DNA of 64,000 bases from Flavobacteriales bacterium (GTDB lineage Bacteria > Bacteroidota > Bacteroidia > Flavobacteriales_F > PHOS-HE28), in assembly GCA_020635725.1 (NCBI GenBank), contig JACJZF010000001.1, positions 496,001 through 560,000 of the forward strand, read 5' to 3'. How positions within the stretch are numbered: the first letter of the stretch is position 1; the number at the start of each line of letters is the position of its first letter. Shown here piece by piece: positions 17,488-26,286 of the stretch. A program made the translations under genes and the position numbers. The notes below the pieces were generated by a model, which did no database searches, was not told where the DNA came from, and worked only from the letters and a program-made list of their open reading frames with translations.

Positions 17488-17546
17488 GCGGGCCGGTCTG
17501 AGCAACAGCGCATCGGCACCAAAGCCCCTTTGGCGATCTTCACGCC

Positions 17547-19052
17547 GTGGACCTCTATTCCCGCAAACAACGCTGGAAACTGGTGCTGGCCGCCGTGGCC
17601 ATGCTGCTGGTGGGCGCTTCGCTGTGGTACAGCAGCCGCATCGTAGAGGGCATCCGTGCCGAGGAGCGCCGCAAAGTGCGCCTCTGGGCCGAGGCCGTGC
17701 AGAACCGCGCGCAGCTGGTGAACTACACCGAGAAGCTCTTCGACCGGCTGCGCGAGGAGGAGCGTAAGAAGGTGCAGCTCTTCGCCGATGCGATGCAGCG
17801 GCTGGGCAAGGCCGAGGAGACCGACTTCTCCTTCTACCTGCGCGTGGTGCAGGACAATACCACCGTGCCCGTGGTGATCGTGGACGACCGCGACGAGGTG
17901 AAGTTCCACCGCAACCTCGACAGCGCCATCGTGAACCATCCCGAGCGGTTGAAGGCGGAGGTGGATTCCATGGCGGCGCTGCGGCCCGCGATCGAGATCG
18001 CGATCCATGGCAACCAGAAGCAATACCTCTACTACAAGGACAGCAAGGTGTTCACCGAGCTGCAGGAGGTGATGGATGGCATCATCCGCTCCTTCATCTC
18101 CGAGACGGTGATGAGCACGGCCTCGGTGCCGGTGATCTTCACCGACAGCTCGCGCACGCGGGTGCTGGAGACCGCGAACATCGATGAGAACGTGCGGCAG
18201 GACACCACGGCGCTGCGTGCCCGTATCGCCGCGATGGAGCAGGTGAACGCGCCCATCGCCTTCGACCTGCCCGGCAAGGGACGCAACTACATCTTCTACG
18301 AGGAGAGCATCGTGATCACGCAGCTGCGCTACTTCCCCTACGTGCAGCTCGCCATCCTCGCGCTCTTCCTGCTGGTGGCCTATGCGCTCTTCAGCGTGTT
18401 CCGCAACGCCGAGCAGAACCAGGTGTGGGTGGGCATGGCCAAGGAGACGGCGCACCAGCTGGGCACGCCGCTCAGCTCGCTCATGGCGTGGATGGAGCTG
18501 CTCAAGGATCAGGGCGTTGACCCCAGCGCCATCAACGAGATGCGCAAGGACCTCGACCGATTGGAAGTGATCACCGAGCGCTTCAGCAAGATCGGATCAG
18601 CGCCGGAGCTCACCGCCGAGAAGCTCTACCACACGCTGCGCGCCACCGTGCTCTACCTGCGTCCGCGATTGCCGGCGCGCGTGCGCATCGAAGTGAACGC
18701 GCCGACGGACACCGAGCTCATGGTGCCCTTGAACAGGCCGCTCTTCAGCTGGGTGGTGGAGAACCTGATCCGCAACGCGGTCGATGCCATGGAGGGCGAA
18801 GGCTCCATCACCATCGACATCACCAAGGACCTGAGCGGCGTGCATGTGGATGTGACCGACAGCGGCAAGGGCATCCCGCAGGCGCAGCAGAAGACCGTCT
18901 TCCAGCCCGGCTTCACGACCAAGAAGCGCGGCTGGGGCCTGGGCCTCTCGTTGAGCAAGCGCATCATCGAGCAATACCATGGTGGCCGGATCTTCGTGAA
19001 GCGCAGCGCGCCAGGGAAGGGGACGACGTTCAGGATCACGTTGAAAGGGTGA
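17547..19052 (+). CDS. Membrane sensor histidine kinase
   Basis: A 501-aa kinase. Membrane helix 1 at about 12-30, a ~230-residue extracytoplasmic sensor region beginning with charged coiled coil (AEERRKVRLWAEA), and helix 2 at about 264-283. The dimerisation box holds the phospho-acceptor His303 in KETAHQLGTPLSS, the form typical of Bacteroidota kinases. ATP-lid motifs follow: N box LIRNAVDAMEG, G1 DSGKGIP and G2 RGWGLGLSLSKRII. No response-regulator gene is adjacent, so the partner lies elsewhere. Followed by a small membrane-protein gene that touches its stop. Confidence 0.93.
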   Translation: MDLYSRKQRWKLVLAAVAMLLVGASLWYSSRIVEGIRAEERRKVRLWAEAVQNRAQLVNYTEKLFDRLREEERKKVQLFADAMQRLGKAEETDFSFYLRVVQDNTTVPVVIVDDRDEVKFHRNLDSAIVNHPERLKAEVDSMAALRPAIEIAIHGNQKQYLYYKDSKVFTELQEVMDGIIRSFISETVMSTASVPVIFTDSSRTRVLETANIDENVRQDTTALRARIAAMEQVNAPIAFDLPGKGRNYIFYEESIVITQLRYFPYVQLAILALFLLVAYALFSVFRNAEQNQVWVGMAKETAHQLGTPLSSLMAWMELLKDQGVDPSAINEMRKDLDRLEVITERFSKIGSAPELTAEKLYHTLRATVLYLRPRLPARVRIEVNAPTDTELMVPLNRPLFSWVVENLIRNAVDAMEGEGSITIDITKDLSGVHVDVTDSGKGIPQAQQKTVFQPGFTTKKRGWGLGLSLSKRIIEQYHGGRIFVKRSAPGKGTTFRITLKG

Positions 19053-19438
19053 TGGAACGGAGCCATGGCCGCAAAGGCGCAGAGACGCCGAGCATACGCG
19101 ACCGTGCCTTCATCATATGGTTGAGCGCAGGCCTCGCGACCGTGTTGATCTGCACGATGACCTTTAGGTACAACGTGGACTTCGATATCGGGGTGAACCA
19201 CGGCATCATGTCGATGTGGTATGCTGTCGCTGATCTGCCGTTCTACGTCGCGCTGCCCATGCTCGCGGCCTGGCTGTTGACGAGAGCGCTTCGACCATTG
19301 ATCGGCATGAGGATGTTGATTGCCCTGCTGGCGATGGCCCTGCTGAGCTATCTGCTGATCGACCTGCACTACTGGCGCTATCCAAGTCCTGTACTCGAAT
19401 ATTCCTGGTCGGATCTTTGGTCCCGGCTGCTGAACTGA
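19052..19438 (+). CDS. Small polytopic membrane protein
   Basis: A 128-aa protein with three to four hydrophobic segments (FIIWLSAGLATVLICTMTF; YVALPMLAAWLLTRAL; LIALLAMALLSYLLIDL). No family recognised. The stop of the sensor kinase and this ATG share one base (TGATG), so they are translationally coupled and may work together. A GTG three bases earlier is also in frame. The first codons (GRKGAETP) are encoded by GCCGCAAAGGCGCAGAGACG, which resembles the GCAGAGACGC repeat at 39568-39661, so the true start could lie further in. Confidence 0.6.
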   Translation: MERSHGRKGAETPSIRDRAFIIWLSAGLATVLICTMTFRYNVDFDIGVNHGIMSMWYAVADLPFYVALPMLAAWLLTRALRPLIGMRMLIALLAMALLSYLLIDLHYWRYPSPVLEYSWSDLWSRLLN

Positions 19439-19441
19439 GCC

Positions 19442-20566
19442 ATGGCAGGCCTCTACTTCCACATTCCGTTCTGCAAGCGCGCCTGCACGTACTGCGACTT
19501 CCACTTCAGCACGACCGGCGAGCAAGAGCCGTTACTCGCTGCGATGGAGCGGGAACTCATTGCGCGGGCTCGTGAGCTGGGTGATGCGCCCGTAAGCACC
19601 ATCTACTTCGGCGGCGGCACGCCAAGCCTCCTCGAAACAGAGCGTATCGCTTCAATCATGCAATTGACTCGTGACCTCTTTCGCGTCCAGCGTGATGCCG
19701 AAGTGACCCTGGAGGCGAATCCAGACGACATCGCGGCCGATCGGCTTGAAGCCTGGAAGGCTGCGGGTATCACGCGGCTGAGCCTGGGCACGCAGAGCTT
19801 CCGCGAGGATCGCTTGCGATGGATGGGGCGCGCGCACGATGCCGATCAAGCCTTGCGCAGCATCGAACTCATCGCGAAGGCCGGCTTCGCCTCCTGGACC
19901 ATCGACCTGATCTATGGCCTTCCGGGAATGAGCATCACGGAATGGGAGGAGCAGCTCTCCATCGCGCTGGACCATGGCATGCCGCACCTGAGCGCATACT
20001 GCCTCACGGTTGAGCCGCGTACCGCCCTGGCGCATCAAGTGAAGAAGCGCATCGTGGCCATGCCCGGTGATGAGGCGCAGAGCGCGCAGTTCGATCACCT
20101 GATGGTGCGCATGGAACGCGCGGGCCTAGAGCATTACGAGATCAGCAACTTCGGCAGGCCCGGTCATCACGCGCGCCACAACAGCAGTTATTGGGAGGGC
20201 GTGTCCTACCTCGGCATCGGCCCATCGGCGCATTCGTACGATGGCCTGAATCGGCGCTGGAACGTAGCGAACAACGCGCGCTACACGAAGGCGGTGACCG
20301 GCGGCGAGCCCTACTGGGAAGAGGAGCGGTTGACACCTGCGCAGCGCACCAACGAGCGCCTGCTCACCGGTTTGCGCACGAGCAAGGGCGTTGAGCTCGC
20401 CCAGCTGGAATTGGATCCGCTCCGTCTTCAACCCAAGGCCGTTGAGCGATGGACGGCCAGCGGGCATCTGCTCCAGGCCGATGGGCGGTTAGTTTTGACC
20501 AAGGCGGGCAGGCACTTCGCGGATCGCATCGCGAGCGACCTGTTCGTGGACGACGATGATCGCTGA
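19442..20566 (+). CDS. hemW: Radical SAM haem chaperone HemW
   Basis: A 374-aa radical SAM protein with the 4Fe-4S cluster motif Cys11-x3-Cys15-x2-Cys18 (FCKRACTYCDF), the GGGTPS motif and the C-terminal HemW domain. HemW was long annotated as oxygen-independent coproporphyrinogen oxidase but is now held to bind haem and insert it into membrane cytochromes. The N-terminus MAGLYFHIPFCKRAC is standard. The stop overlaps the next gene by 11 nt, so it belongs to an operon with the cyclase-family gene. Confidence 0.93.
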   Translation: MAGLYFHIPFCKRACTYCDFHFSTTGEQEPLLAAMERELIARARELGDAPVSTIYFGGGTPSLLETERIASIMQLTRDLFRVQRDAEVTLEANPDDIAADRLEAWKAAGITRLSLGTQSFREDRLRWMGRAHDADQALRSIELIAKAGFASWTIDLIYGLPGMSITEWEEQLSIALDHGMPHLSAYCLTVEPRTALAHQVKKRIVAMPGDEAQSAQFDHLMVRMERAGLEHYEISNFGRPGHHARHNSSYWEGVSYLGIGPSAHSYDGLNRRWNVANNARYTKAVTGGEPYWEEERLTPAQRTNERLLTGLRTSKGVELAQLELDPLRLQPKAVERWTASGHLLQADGRLVLTKAGRHFADRIASDLFVDDDDR

Positions 20567-21320
20567 GATCACCCATCGCGGACGGCACTTCAAGGTGGAC
20601 CTCTCGAGGCCCTTGGACCTCTCGTTGCCCCTGCGCGAGGGAGAACAAGGTGCGCGCGCTTGGTACGTGGGCCCGGTGCGCATGGAACCCGTGCGCATGG
20701 GCGAGAAGGTCTTCGCCGTGAAAGAAGGCGCGCCGGTGAACTTCCGCGATCTGGCCTTCAACCCCCACGGGCACGGCACGCATACCGAGAGCGTCGGGCA
20801 CATCACCCCGGAAGTGCATCCCGTTGGCGATATGCTGAAGCGCTACTTCTTCACCGCTCAGCTGGTGAGCGTACGTCCGGAGACGCGCCGTGCCCCCGAT
20901 CAGCTAGAGGACCGCGTGATCACCCTGGAGCAATTGCGCGGCCTGGTGAATGAGCGTCCGCCCGAGGCGCTCGTGATCCGCACGCTGCCGAATGACCAGG
21001 AAGCGGACCGCCATCAATGGAGCGGCACCAACCCCTGTTATCTGCAGAGCACGGCCTGCGCCTGGCTGCGGAGCATCGGGGTGAAGCACCTGCTGCTCGA
21101 TCTGCCCAGCGTGGACCGCGAGGAGGACGGCGGGGTGCTGGCCGCGCACCACGCCTTCTGGGACTATCCGGCTTCCATCGACCTGGAGCGCACCATCACC
21201 GAGCTGATCCATGTGCCTTCGGCGATTGCCGATGGCGACTACCTGCTCGAATTGCAGCTGCCGCATCTGATCAACGATGCAGCGCCCAGCCGTCCGGTGC
21301 TCTACGCGCTGCTGCCATGA
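20556..21320 (+). CDS. Cyclase-family (kynurenine formamidase-like) metal hydrolase
   Basis: A 254-aa member of the cyclase/KynB superfamily. The metal-binding signature HGHGTHTES is present, with LSLPL near the N-terminus and HHAFWDYPASID toward the C-terminus. Members hydrolyse N-formylkynurenine or related amides, but no tryptophan-degradation gene is nearby, so the substrate is open. It overlaps hemW by 11 nt and the next gene by ATGA. Confidence 0.85.
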   Translation: MIAEITHRGRHFKVDLSRPLDLSLPLREGEQGARAWYVGPVRMEPVRMGEKVFAVKEGAPVNFRDLAFNPHGHGTHTESVGHITPEVHPVGDMLKRYFFTAQLVSVRPETRRAPDQLEDRVITLEQLRGLVNERPPEALVIRTLPNDQEADRHQWSGTNPCYLQSTACAWLRSIGVKHLLLDLPSVDREEDGGVLAAHHAFWDYPASIDLERTITELIHVPSAIADGDYLLELQLPHLINDAAPSRPVLYALLP

Positions 21321-21673
21321 CCATCGACGCGCTGCAGGCCTATTGCGCAACGAAGCCCGGCGTGAGCTGGGACACGCCCTTCGGCCCAGAGGCGCTCGTG
21401 TTCCGTGTGGCCGGGAAGATCTTCGCCATTGCCCCGTTGGACCTCTTCGTCACCATCAACCTGAAGTGCGAGCCGGAGCGGGCGATTGAATTGCGCGAAC
21501 GGTACGAGGGGATCATCCCTGGCTGGCACATGAACAAGCGCCATTGGAACACCGTGGATGTCACTGGCTCGGTGCCGCACAAGCTGCTGCTCGAGCTCAT
21601 CGACCATAGCTACGCCCTGGTGCGGGCCAGTTTGCCGAAGAAGGTGCGCGACCAGCTGGGTATCGCTGGTTGA
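21317..21673 (+). CDS. MmcQ/YjbR family protein
   Basis: A 118-aa protein of the MmcQ/YjbR fold (CyaY-like, proposed DNA-binding). Typical motifs: LQAYCATKPGVSWDTPFGPE, VFRVAGKIFAI, INLKCEPERAIELR and GWHMNKRHWNTV. It is the usual full length of the family. The start ATG overlaps the stop of the cyclase gene (ATGA), so hemW, the cyclase and this gene form a tight run. Biological role is unclear in the family. Confidence 0.88.
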   Translation: MTIDALQAYCATKPGVSWDTPFGPEALVFRVAGKIFAIAPLDLFVTINLKCEPERAIELRERYEGIIPGWHMNKRHWNTVDVTGSVPHKLLLELIDHSYALVRASLPKKVRDQLGIAG

Positions 21674-21734
21674 TCGTTGAGCCTCGGGCGCAACGGCCAA
21701 CGCCCGAACCAAGACAAGCTCCAACTGCTCGGAA

Positions 21735-21742
21735 TACCTTCG
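21735..21742 (+). promoter_or_regulatory. -7 promoter box (TACCTTCG) of the DUF502 gene
   Basis: Same 15-base arrangement as before purQ: TACCTTCG, CCCC, ATG. Suggests a leaderless message for the gene at 21747. Confidence 0.55.
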
Positions 21743-21746
21743 CCCC

Positions 21747-22325
21747 ATGTCGTTCGATTCGCGCAGCACAGGGCGGGTGATCCTGGGGTATTTCTTCCGG
21801 GGCCTGCTGCTGCTCGTTCCGGTCACCGTGATCGTGTGGGCCGCTTGGCGCGCGCTGGCCTTCCTCGACGGCATCATCCCAACGGATATCCCGGGGCTCG
21901 GGATCCTGATCCTGCTCGCGATCATCACGGTGGCCGGCTGGTTGGGCACCACCATCCTGTTCCAGCCGTTGGCCGAGATCGGCAACGAAGTGCTCCAGCG
22001 CGTACCGGTGGTGAAGACCATGTACGGCGCCCTGAAGGACATGATGGAAGCCCTCGTGGGCAGCAAGCGGAAATTCGACCGGCCCGTGCTGGTGCGGTTC
22101 GGCGGCGGGGTGGATGCGGAACGCGTCGGCTTCATCACCCAAGAGGACCTGGAGCACCTGGGCATCGGCGCGGAGAAGGTGGCCGTGTACTTCCCGCACT
22201 CCTTCGCCTGGAGCGGGAACCTGCTGATCGTGCCCAGGACGAACGTGACGCCGCTGGACGCCAACGCGGCCGATATCATGAAATTCGCCGTGAGCGGTGG
22301 CGTATCGAAGGTGGAGGAAGAGTGA
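21747..22325 (+). CDS. DUF502 membrane protein
   Basis: A 192-aa protein of the DUF502 family. Two membrane segments (LGYFFRGLLLLVPVTVIVWAA; LGILILLAIITVAGWLGTTI) are followed by a soluble half with the family motifs VPVVKTMYGALKDMMEAL and VAVYFPHSFAWSGNLLIVPR. Function is unknown, though the family is widely conserved. It seems to be a separate unit with its own box four bases before the start. Confidence 0.88.
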   Translation: MSFDSRSTGRVILGYFFRGLLLLVPVTVIVWAAWRALAFLDGIIPTDIPGLGILILLAIITVAGWLGTTILFQPLAEIGNEVLQRVPVVKTMYGALKDMMEALVGSKRKFDRPVLVRFGGGVDAERVGFITQEDLEHLGIGAEKVAVYFPHSFAWSGNLLIVPRTNVTPLDANAADIMKFAVSGGVSKVEEE

Positions 22326-22358
22326 CCTGAAGGCACTCGGCACGTCCATTGTCATACC

Positions 22359-23231
22359 ATGCGCATGCGACAACCCCTACTCACGACACTCCTGTTCCTT
22401 TCGGCGCTCTCTTCCGTGGCGCAAACCACCATCGGCACGGGCGCCTATGGCTTCAGCAACGGGGTGCACCCCACGCTCACCTGCATCCTCGAAGGCACCG
22501 ATGCGCGCTTCGTGGAGAGCTGGTGGAAGGACGAGCTCAAGCGGATCAGCATGGAGGTGAGCAACAAGAAGGAGCTCATCGGCGCCGCGGCCCTTGTGCC
22601 CAACGTATCGCCGGATACGGTGCGGATCATGGTGAAGGCCGAGCAGCGCAAAGGCAGCCCCATGCTGACCCTGCACGTGGCCATGCTCACCACCGCCGGG
22701 TGGGTGGGGCCGGACAGCGATCAGCGCGCGCTCGAAGGAGGCAAGGCCTTCGTGCGTGATCGCTGCACCCAGCTCCGTCGGCAACTGGCCCAGCAGGAGC
22801 TCACGGATGCGGAACGCGCGCTGGCCCGCCTGAACAACGAGCTGAATGGGTTGCAACGGGAGAAGGAGCGCGCGGAATCGGGGATCACCCGCAGCAAGCA
22901 GCGCGGCCAGGAGGCGCTCGCGGACGAGGAGAAGCTGTCGCAGGAGGTGGCGGACAAGGAGAAGGCGCTGGAGAAGCTCCGGGCCGAGACCGGGCCCGCG
23001 CCCACCGAGGCCGATGCCAAGCTGATCGCCGACCAGGAGAAGCAGCTGGGCAAATCGCGGGATAAGCTGCGACGCGCCCAGGATGAGCAGCGCGACATGG
23101 TGAAACGGGCGCAGGAGCTGGCCTGGGACGTGAAGAAGAACGAAGAGGACCAAGGGCGCAAGCGCACCGAGATCGAGCGGCAGGAGCAAATGGTGAAGCA
23201 GCTCCGCGAGAAGCTCGAGGCCATTCACTAG
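22359..23231 (+). CDS. Exported coiled-coil protein
   Basis: A 290-aa protein with a signal peptide (1-21, LSALSSVAQT), a globular part to about residue 130 (GTGAYGFSNGVHPTLTCILEG) and then one long, highly charged coiled coil rich in Glu, Lys, Arg and Gln (LNGLQREKERAESG; EKALEKLRAETG; RKRTEIERQEQMVKQLR). No family recognised. A periplasmic scaffold role is possible but unproven. Confidence 0.75.
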   Translation: MRMRQPLLTTLLFLSALSSVAQTTIGTGAYGFSNGVHPTLTCILEGTDARFVESWWKDELKRISMEVSNKKELIGAAALVPNVSPDTVRIMVKAEQRKGSPMLTLHVAMLTTAGWVGPDSDQRALEGGKAFVRDRCTQLRRQLAQQELTDAERALARLNNELNGLQREKERAESGITRSKQRGQEALADEEKLSQEVADKEKALEKLRAETGPAPTEADAKLIADQEKQLGKSRDKLRRAQDEQRDMVKRAQELAWDVKKNEEDQGRKRTEIERQEQMVKQLREKLEAIH

Positions 23232-23260
23232 GCCGCTACCTTGGCGCCTTGTAAGCGCAC

Positions 23261-24172
23261 ATGCGCAGCCGCACCCAGGCCCTTTGGCTCCTGCACCTCA
23301 CGGTCTTCCTCTGGGGCTTCACGGGCATCTTCGGCAAGCTCATCCAGCAGGGCACCCTGCACCTGGTTTACACACGCACCATCATCGCGGCGCTGGGCCT
23401 CGCATTGGCCGCCTGGTGGATGGGCCGTTCGCTCTCCTGGCGCACGCCCAAGCTGGGCATCTACCTGCTCACCGGCCTGATCATCACCGGGCATTGGATC
23501 ACCTTCTACGGCGCCATCAAGATCAGCACGGCCAGCATCGCGGCGGCCTGCCTCAGCACCAGCACGGTCTTCACCGCGTTGCTGGAACCCATCTGGTTCA
23601 AGCGGCGCGTGCTGGCCTATGAGGTGGTCCTCGGGCTCATCGTCATCGCCGCGCTGCTGCTCATCTTCGGCTTGGAGACGGATTACCGCATGGGCATCGC
23701 GGTGGGCGTGCTCAGCGCCCTGCTCAGCGCGTGGTTCAACATCATCAACGCCGTGCTGGTGCGGCACGATGATCCCGTGCGCATCAGCTTCTACGAGATC
23801 GCCAGCGTGGCTGTGGCGCTGGGCATCGGGCTGCTGGTAGCGGGCGACCTGCCCCCGCCGCTCTGGGACCTGCCCACCAGCGACATCGTCTATCACCTGC
23901 TCCTGGGACTGGCCTGCACCTCCTTCCCCTTCGTCACCGGTATCCTGGTCATGCGGAAGCTCTCGCCCTTCACCGTGATGCTCACCGTGAACCTCGAGCC
24001 GGTCTACACGATCCTCATCGCGCTGCTCATCTGGGGCGAAGAGGAGCGCATGCGCACGGGCTCCTACCTGGGCATCGCGCTGATCCTGATCTGCCTCTTC
24101 GTGAACGGCTGGTTCCAGCGCCGGCGCGATGCCGCTGAGCTGGCTGAGCCGGATCCCCTCGCGCACGGGTAG
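23261..24172 (+). CDS. EamA/DMT-family transporter
   Basis: A 303-aa protein with ten hydrophobic segments in two EamA repeats. The start FLWGFTGIFGKLI and the second-half NLEPVYTILIALLIWGEEE are typical of drug/metabolite exporters of the DMT superfamily. Substrate cannot be told; many relatives export amino acids or metabolites. A TACCTTGG sequence, a weak -7 box, lies about 17 nt before the ATG. Confidence 0.88.
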   Translation: MRSRTQALWLLHLTVFLWGFTGIFGKLIQQGTLHLVYTRTIIAALGLALAAWWMGRSLSWRTPKLGIYLLTGLIITGHWITFYGAIKISTASIAAACLSTSTVFTALLEPIWFKRRVLAYEVVLGLIVIAALLLIFGLETDYRMGIAVGVLSALLSAWFNIINAVLVRHDDPVRISFYEIASVAVALGIGLLVAGDLPPPLWDLPTSDIVYHLLLGLACTSFPFVTGILVMRKLSPFTVMLTVNLEPVYTILIALLIWGEEERMRTGSYLGIALILICLFVNGWFQRRRDAAELAEPDPLAHG

Positions 24173-24231
24173 AGGGCCGAACCCGGCCGCCCTCCCGGTT
24201 GTTCCCGGGTATCTTCGTGCCCACTTGAGCC

Positions 24232-26184
24232 ATGCCTGAATCCGCACTGATCGCTCCTTGGCAGTATTGCCCCAGCCTTACGCGCTACGAGCGCTGGCGC
24301 ACGCGTGAGGTGCGCGTGGGCAGCGTGGGCATCGGCGGCACGAATCCGATCCGGGTGCAGAGCATGACCACCACGGATACCATGGACACAGCGGCCACCG
24401 TGGCGCAGAGCATCCGCATGATCGAGGCGGGCTGCGAGCTGGTGCGCATCACGGCACCGAGCAGGAAAGAGGCCGAGAACCTCCAGGTGATCAAAGAGCA
24501 GCTACGCGCCGCCGGCTTCGAGACCCCGCTCGTCGCCGACATCCACTTCACGCCGAATGCCGCGGAGATCGCCGCGCGCATCGTGGAGAAGGTGCGCGTG
24601 AACCCTGGCAACTACGCGGATAAGAAGCGGTTCGATGTGCGCGAGTACACCGACGCGGAATACGCCGATGAACTGGACCGCATCCGTGAGCGCTTCACCC
24701 CGCTGGTGCGCATCTGCAAGGAGCACGGCACCGCCATGCGCATCGGCACCAACCACGGCAGCCTCAGCGACCGCATCCTGAACCGCTACGGCGACACGCC
24801 CGAGGGCATGGTGGAGAGCGCCTTCGAGTTCCTGCGCATCTGCCGCGACGAGAACTACCACGAGATCGTGCTAAGCATGAAGGCCAGCAACGTGCAGGTG
24901 ATGGTGCAGGCCTATCGCCTGCTCGTGCACCGCATGATGTCCGAAGGCTGGGACTACCCGCTGCACCTGGGCGTCACCGAAGCCGGCGATGGCGAGGACG
25001 GCCGTATCAAGAGTGCGGCGGGCATCGGGGCGCTGCTCGAAGACGGCCTGGGCGATACCGTGCGCGTGAGCTTGACCGAGGAGCCGGAAGCGGAGATCCC
25101 GGTTGCGCGGGGGTTGGTGGCCCGCTGCACAGCGCGTGCAGGGCATGACGTGATTCCCGAAGTGGCGCGGGCACCGTGCAATCCGTTCTCGCATGAACGG
25201 CGGCTCGCGCGCGAGGTGCTGAACATCGGCGCGCGCCATGTGCCCGTGGTGATGGCCGACCTCAGCAATCGCAAGGCGATCACCCCTGCCGCGCTCTTCG
25301 CATGGGGCTATCGCTACAGCGTGCCGCTGGACAAGTGGAACATCACCGATCAGGCCTGCGACTATGCCTTCATTGGCAAGAACACCATCGACTTCGAGAT
25401 ACCCGGCACCTTGGGGATCATCCAAGAGCACGCCACCTGGCTCGGCAACAATGGCAAAGAGCGGCACTACCCGTTCCTGAACAAGCGGGAATACCTCGGC
25501 GGCGCGCAACGGCACCCGCACTTCAACCTGGTGTACGCCACCTGGCCGGATCTGGATGATGCCTTCATCGCCGCGCTGAAGGCCGATTCCGCGGCCGTGC
25601 TGCTTATCGACACGTACAACGCGCACGGCATGGCCGAGCAGCGCCGGCTCTTCTTCGAACTGATCGCGCAGGAATGTCCGGTGCCGGTGATCATCGGCAG
25701 GGCCTATGGCGTTATCACCAACGATGCGCTGGTGCTCGACAGCAGCACGGACATGGGTCCGCTGCTGATTGACGGCCTGGGCGATGGCATCTTCATCGCT
25801 GATGAACAAGGTGGCCGCGAGGACCTCGTGTGCCGCACGGCCTTCGGCATCCTGCAGGCCACGCGCACCCGCACCAGCAAGACCGAGTACATCAGCTGCC
25901 CCAGCTGCGGCCGCACGCTCTTCGACCTGCAGGAGACCACGGCCAAGATCCGCGCGCGCACGAGTCACCTGAAAGGAGTGAAGATCGGCATCATGGGATG
26001 CATTGTGAACGGCCCCGGCGAGATGGCCGACGCCGACTTCGGCTACGTGGGCACCGGTCCGGGTGTGATCACACTGTACCGCGAGAAGGAAGTGGTGAAG
26101 CGCAATGTGCCCAGCGCGCAGGCCGTGGATGAGCTGATCGCACTGATCAAGGAGCACGGGATGTGGGTGGAGGCGGAAGCCTGA
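24232..26184 (+). CDS. ispG: 4-hydroxy-3-methylbut-2-enyl-diphosphate synthase (long form)
   Basis: IspG (650 aa) makes HMBPP from the cyclic diphosphate in the MEP isoprenoid pathway. The N-terminal TIM-barrel begins NPIRVQSMTTTDTMDTA, and the C-terminal domain carries the 4Fe-4S ligands Cys556, Cys559 and Cys590 with Glu597 (CPSCGRTLF; MGCIVNGPGE). The long insert between them is the form found in Bacteroidota, Chlamydiae and plants. ispD of the same pathway lies at 39669. A TATCTTCG box is 14 nt upstream. The last bases of the gene recur after the following ATPase gene. Confidence 0.96.
   Translation: MPESALIAPWQYCPSLTRYERWRTREVRVGSVGIGGTNPIRVQSMTTTDTMDTAATVAQSIRMIEAGCELVRITAPSRKEAENLQVIKEQLRAAGFETPLVADIHFTPNAAEIAARIVEKVRVNPGNYADKKRFDVREYTDAEYADELDRIRERFTPLVRICKEHGTAMRIGTNHGSLSDRILNRYGDTPEGMVESAFEFLRICRDENYHEIVLSMKASNVQVMVQAYRLLVHRMMSEGWDYPLHLGVTEAGDGEDGRIKSAAGIGALLEDGLGDTVRVSLTEEPEAEIPVARGLVARCTARAGHDVIPEVARAPCNPFSHERRLAREVLNIGARHVPVVMADLSNRKAITPAALFAWGYRYSVPLDKWNITDQACDYAFIGKNTIDFEIPGTLGIIQEHATWLGNNGKERHYPFLNKREYLGGAQRHPHFNLVYATWPDLDDAFIAALKADSAAVLLIDTYNAHGMAEQRRLFFELIAQECPVPVIIGRAYGVITNDALVLDSSTDMGPLLIDGLGDGIFIADEQGGREDLVCRTAFGILQATRTRTSKTEYISCPSCGRTLFDLQETTAKIRARTSHLKGVKIGIMGCIVNGPGEMADADFGYVGTGPGVITLYREKEVVKRNVPSAQAVDELIALIKEHGMWVEAEA
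26148..26174 (+). repeat. 27-bp direct repeat, copy 1: ispG 3' end
   Basis: These 27 bases near the end of ispG (codons for KEHGMWVEA) are repeated without mismatch at 27446-27472, directly after the DUF4143 gene; weaker similarity extends about ten bases to the stop codon. Offset 1298. Confidence 0.88.
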
Positions 26185-26244
26185 GGCGCGCTGCGCAGAA
26201 CAGCCGGCCATAACCGCTTGATGTTCAGACAACCAACATGGTTG

Positions 26245-26279
26245 GGTACAATTTCGGAATCAGATTCCGAAATTGTACC
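26245..26279. promoter_or_regulatory. 35-bp perfect palindrome before the DUF4143 gene (operator-like)
   Basis: Two 17-base arms (GGTACAATTTCGGAATC and its complement) with a single central A, no mismatch. The right arm runs into a TACCTTTG box (26276-26283) that lies three bases before the ATG at 26287. A dimeric repressor, possibly the gene's own product or a cellular regulator, could bind here; as RNA it would form a long hairpin if transcribed from further upstream. Confidence 0.7.
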
Positions 26280-26286
26280 TTTGGGC

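Noticed and set aside
26221..26286. An upstream start for the DUF4143 gene at 26221
   Set aside because: It would translate the palindrome and the promoter box. The ATG at 26287 directly follows the TACCTTTG box and gives the usual N-terminus before the Walker A segment.
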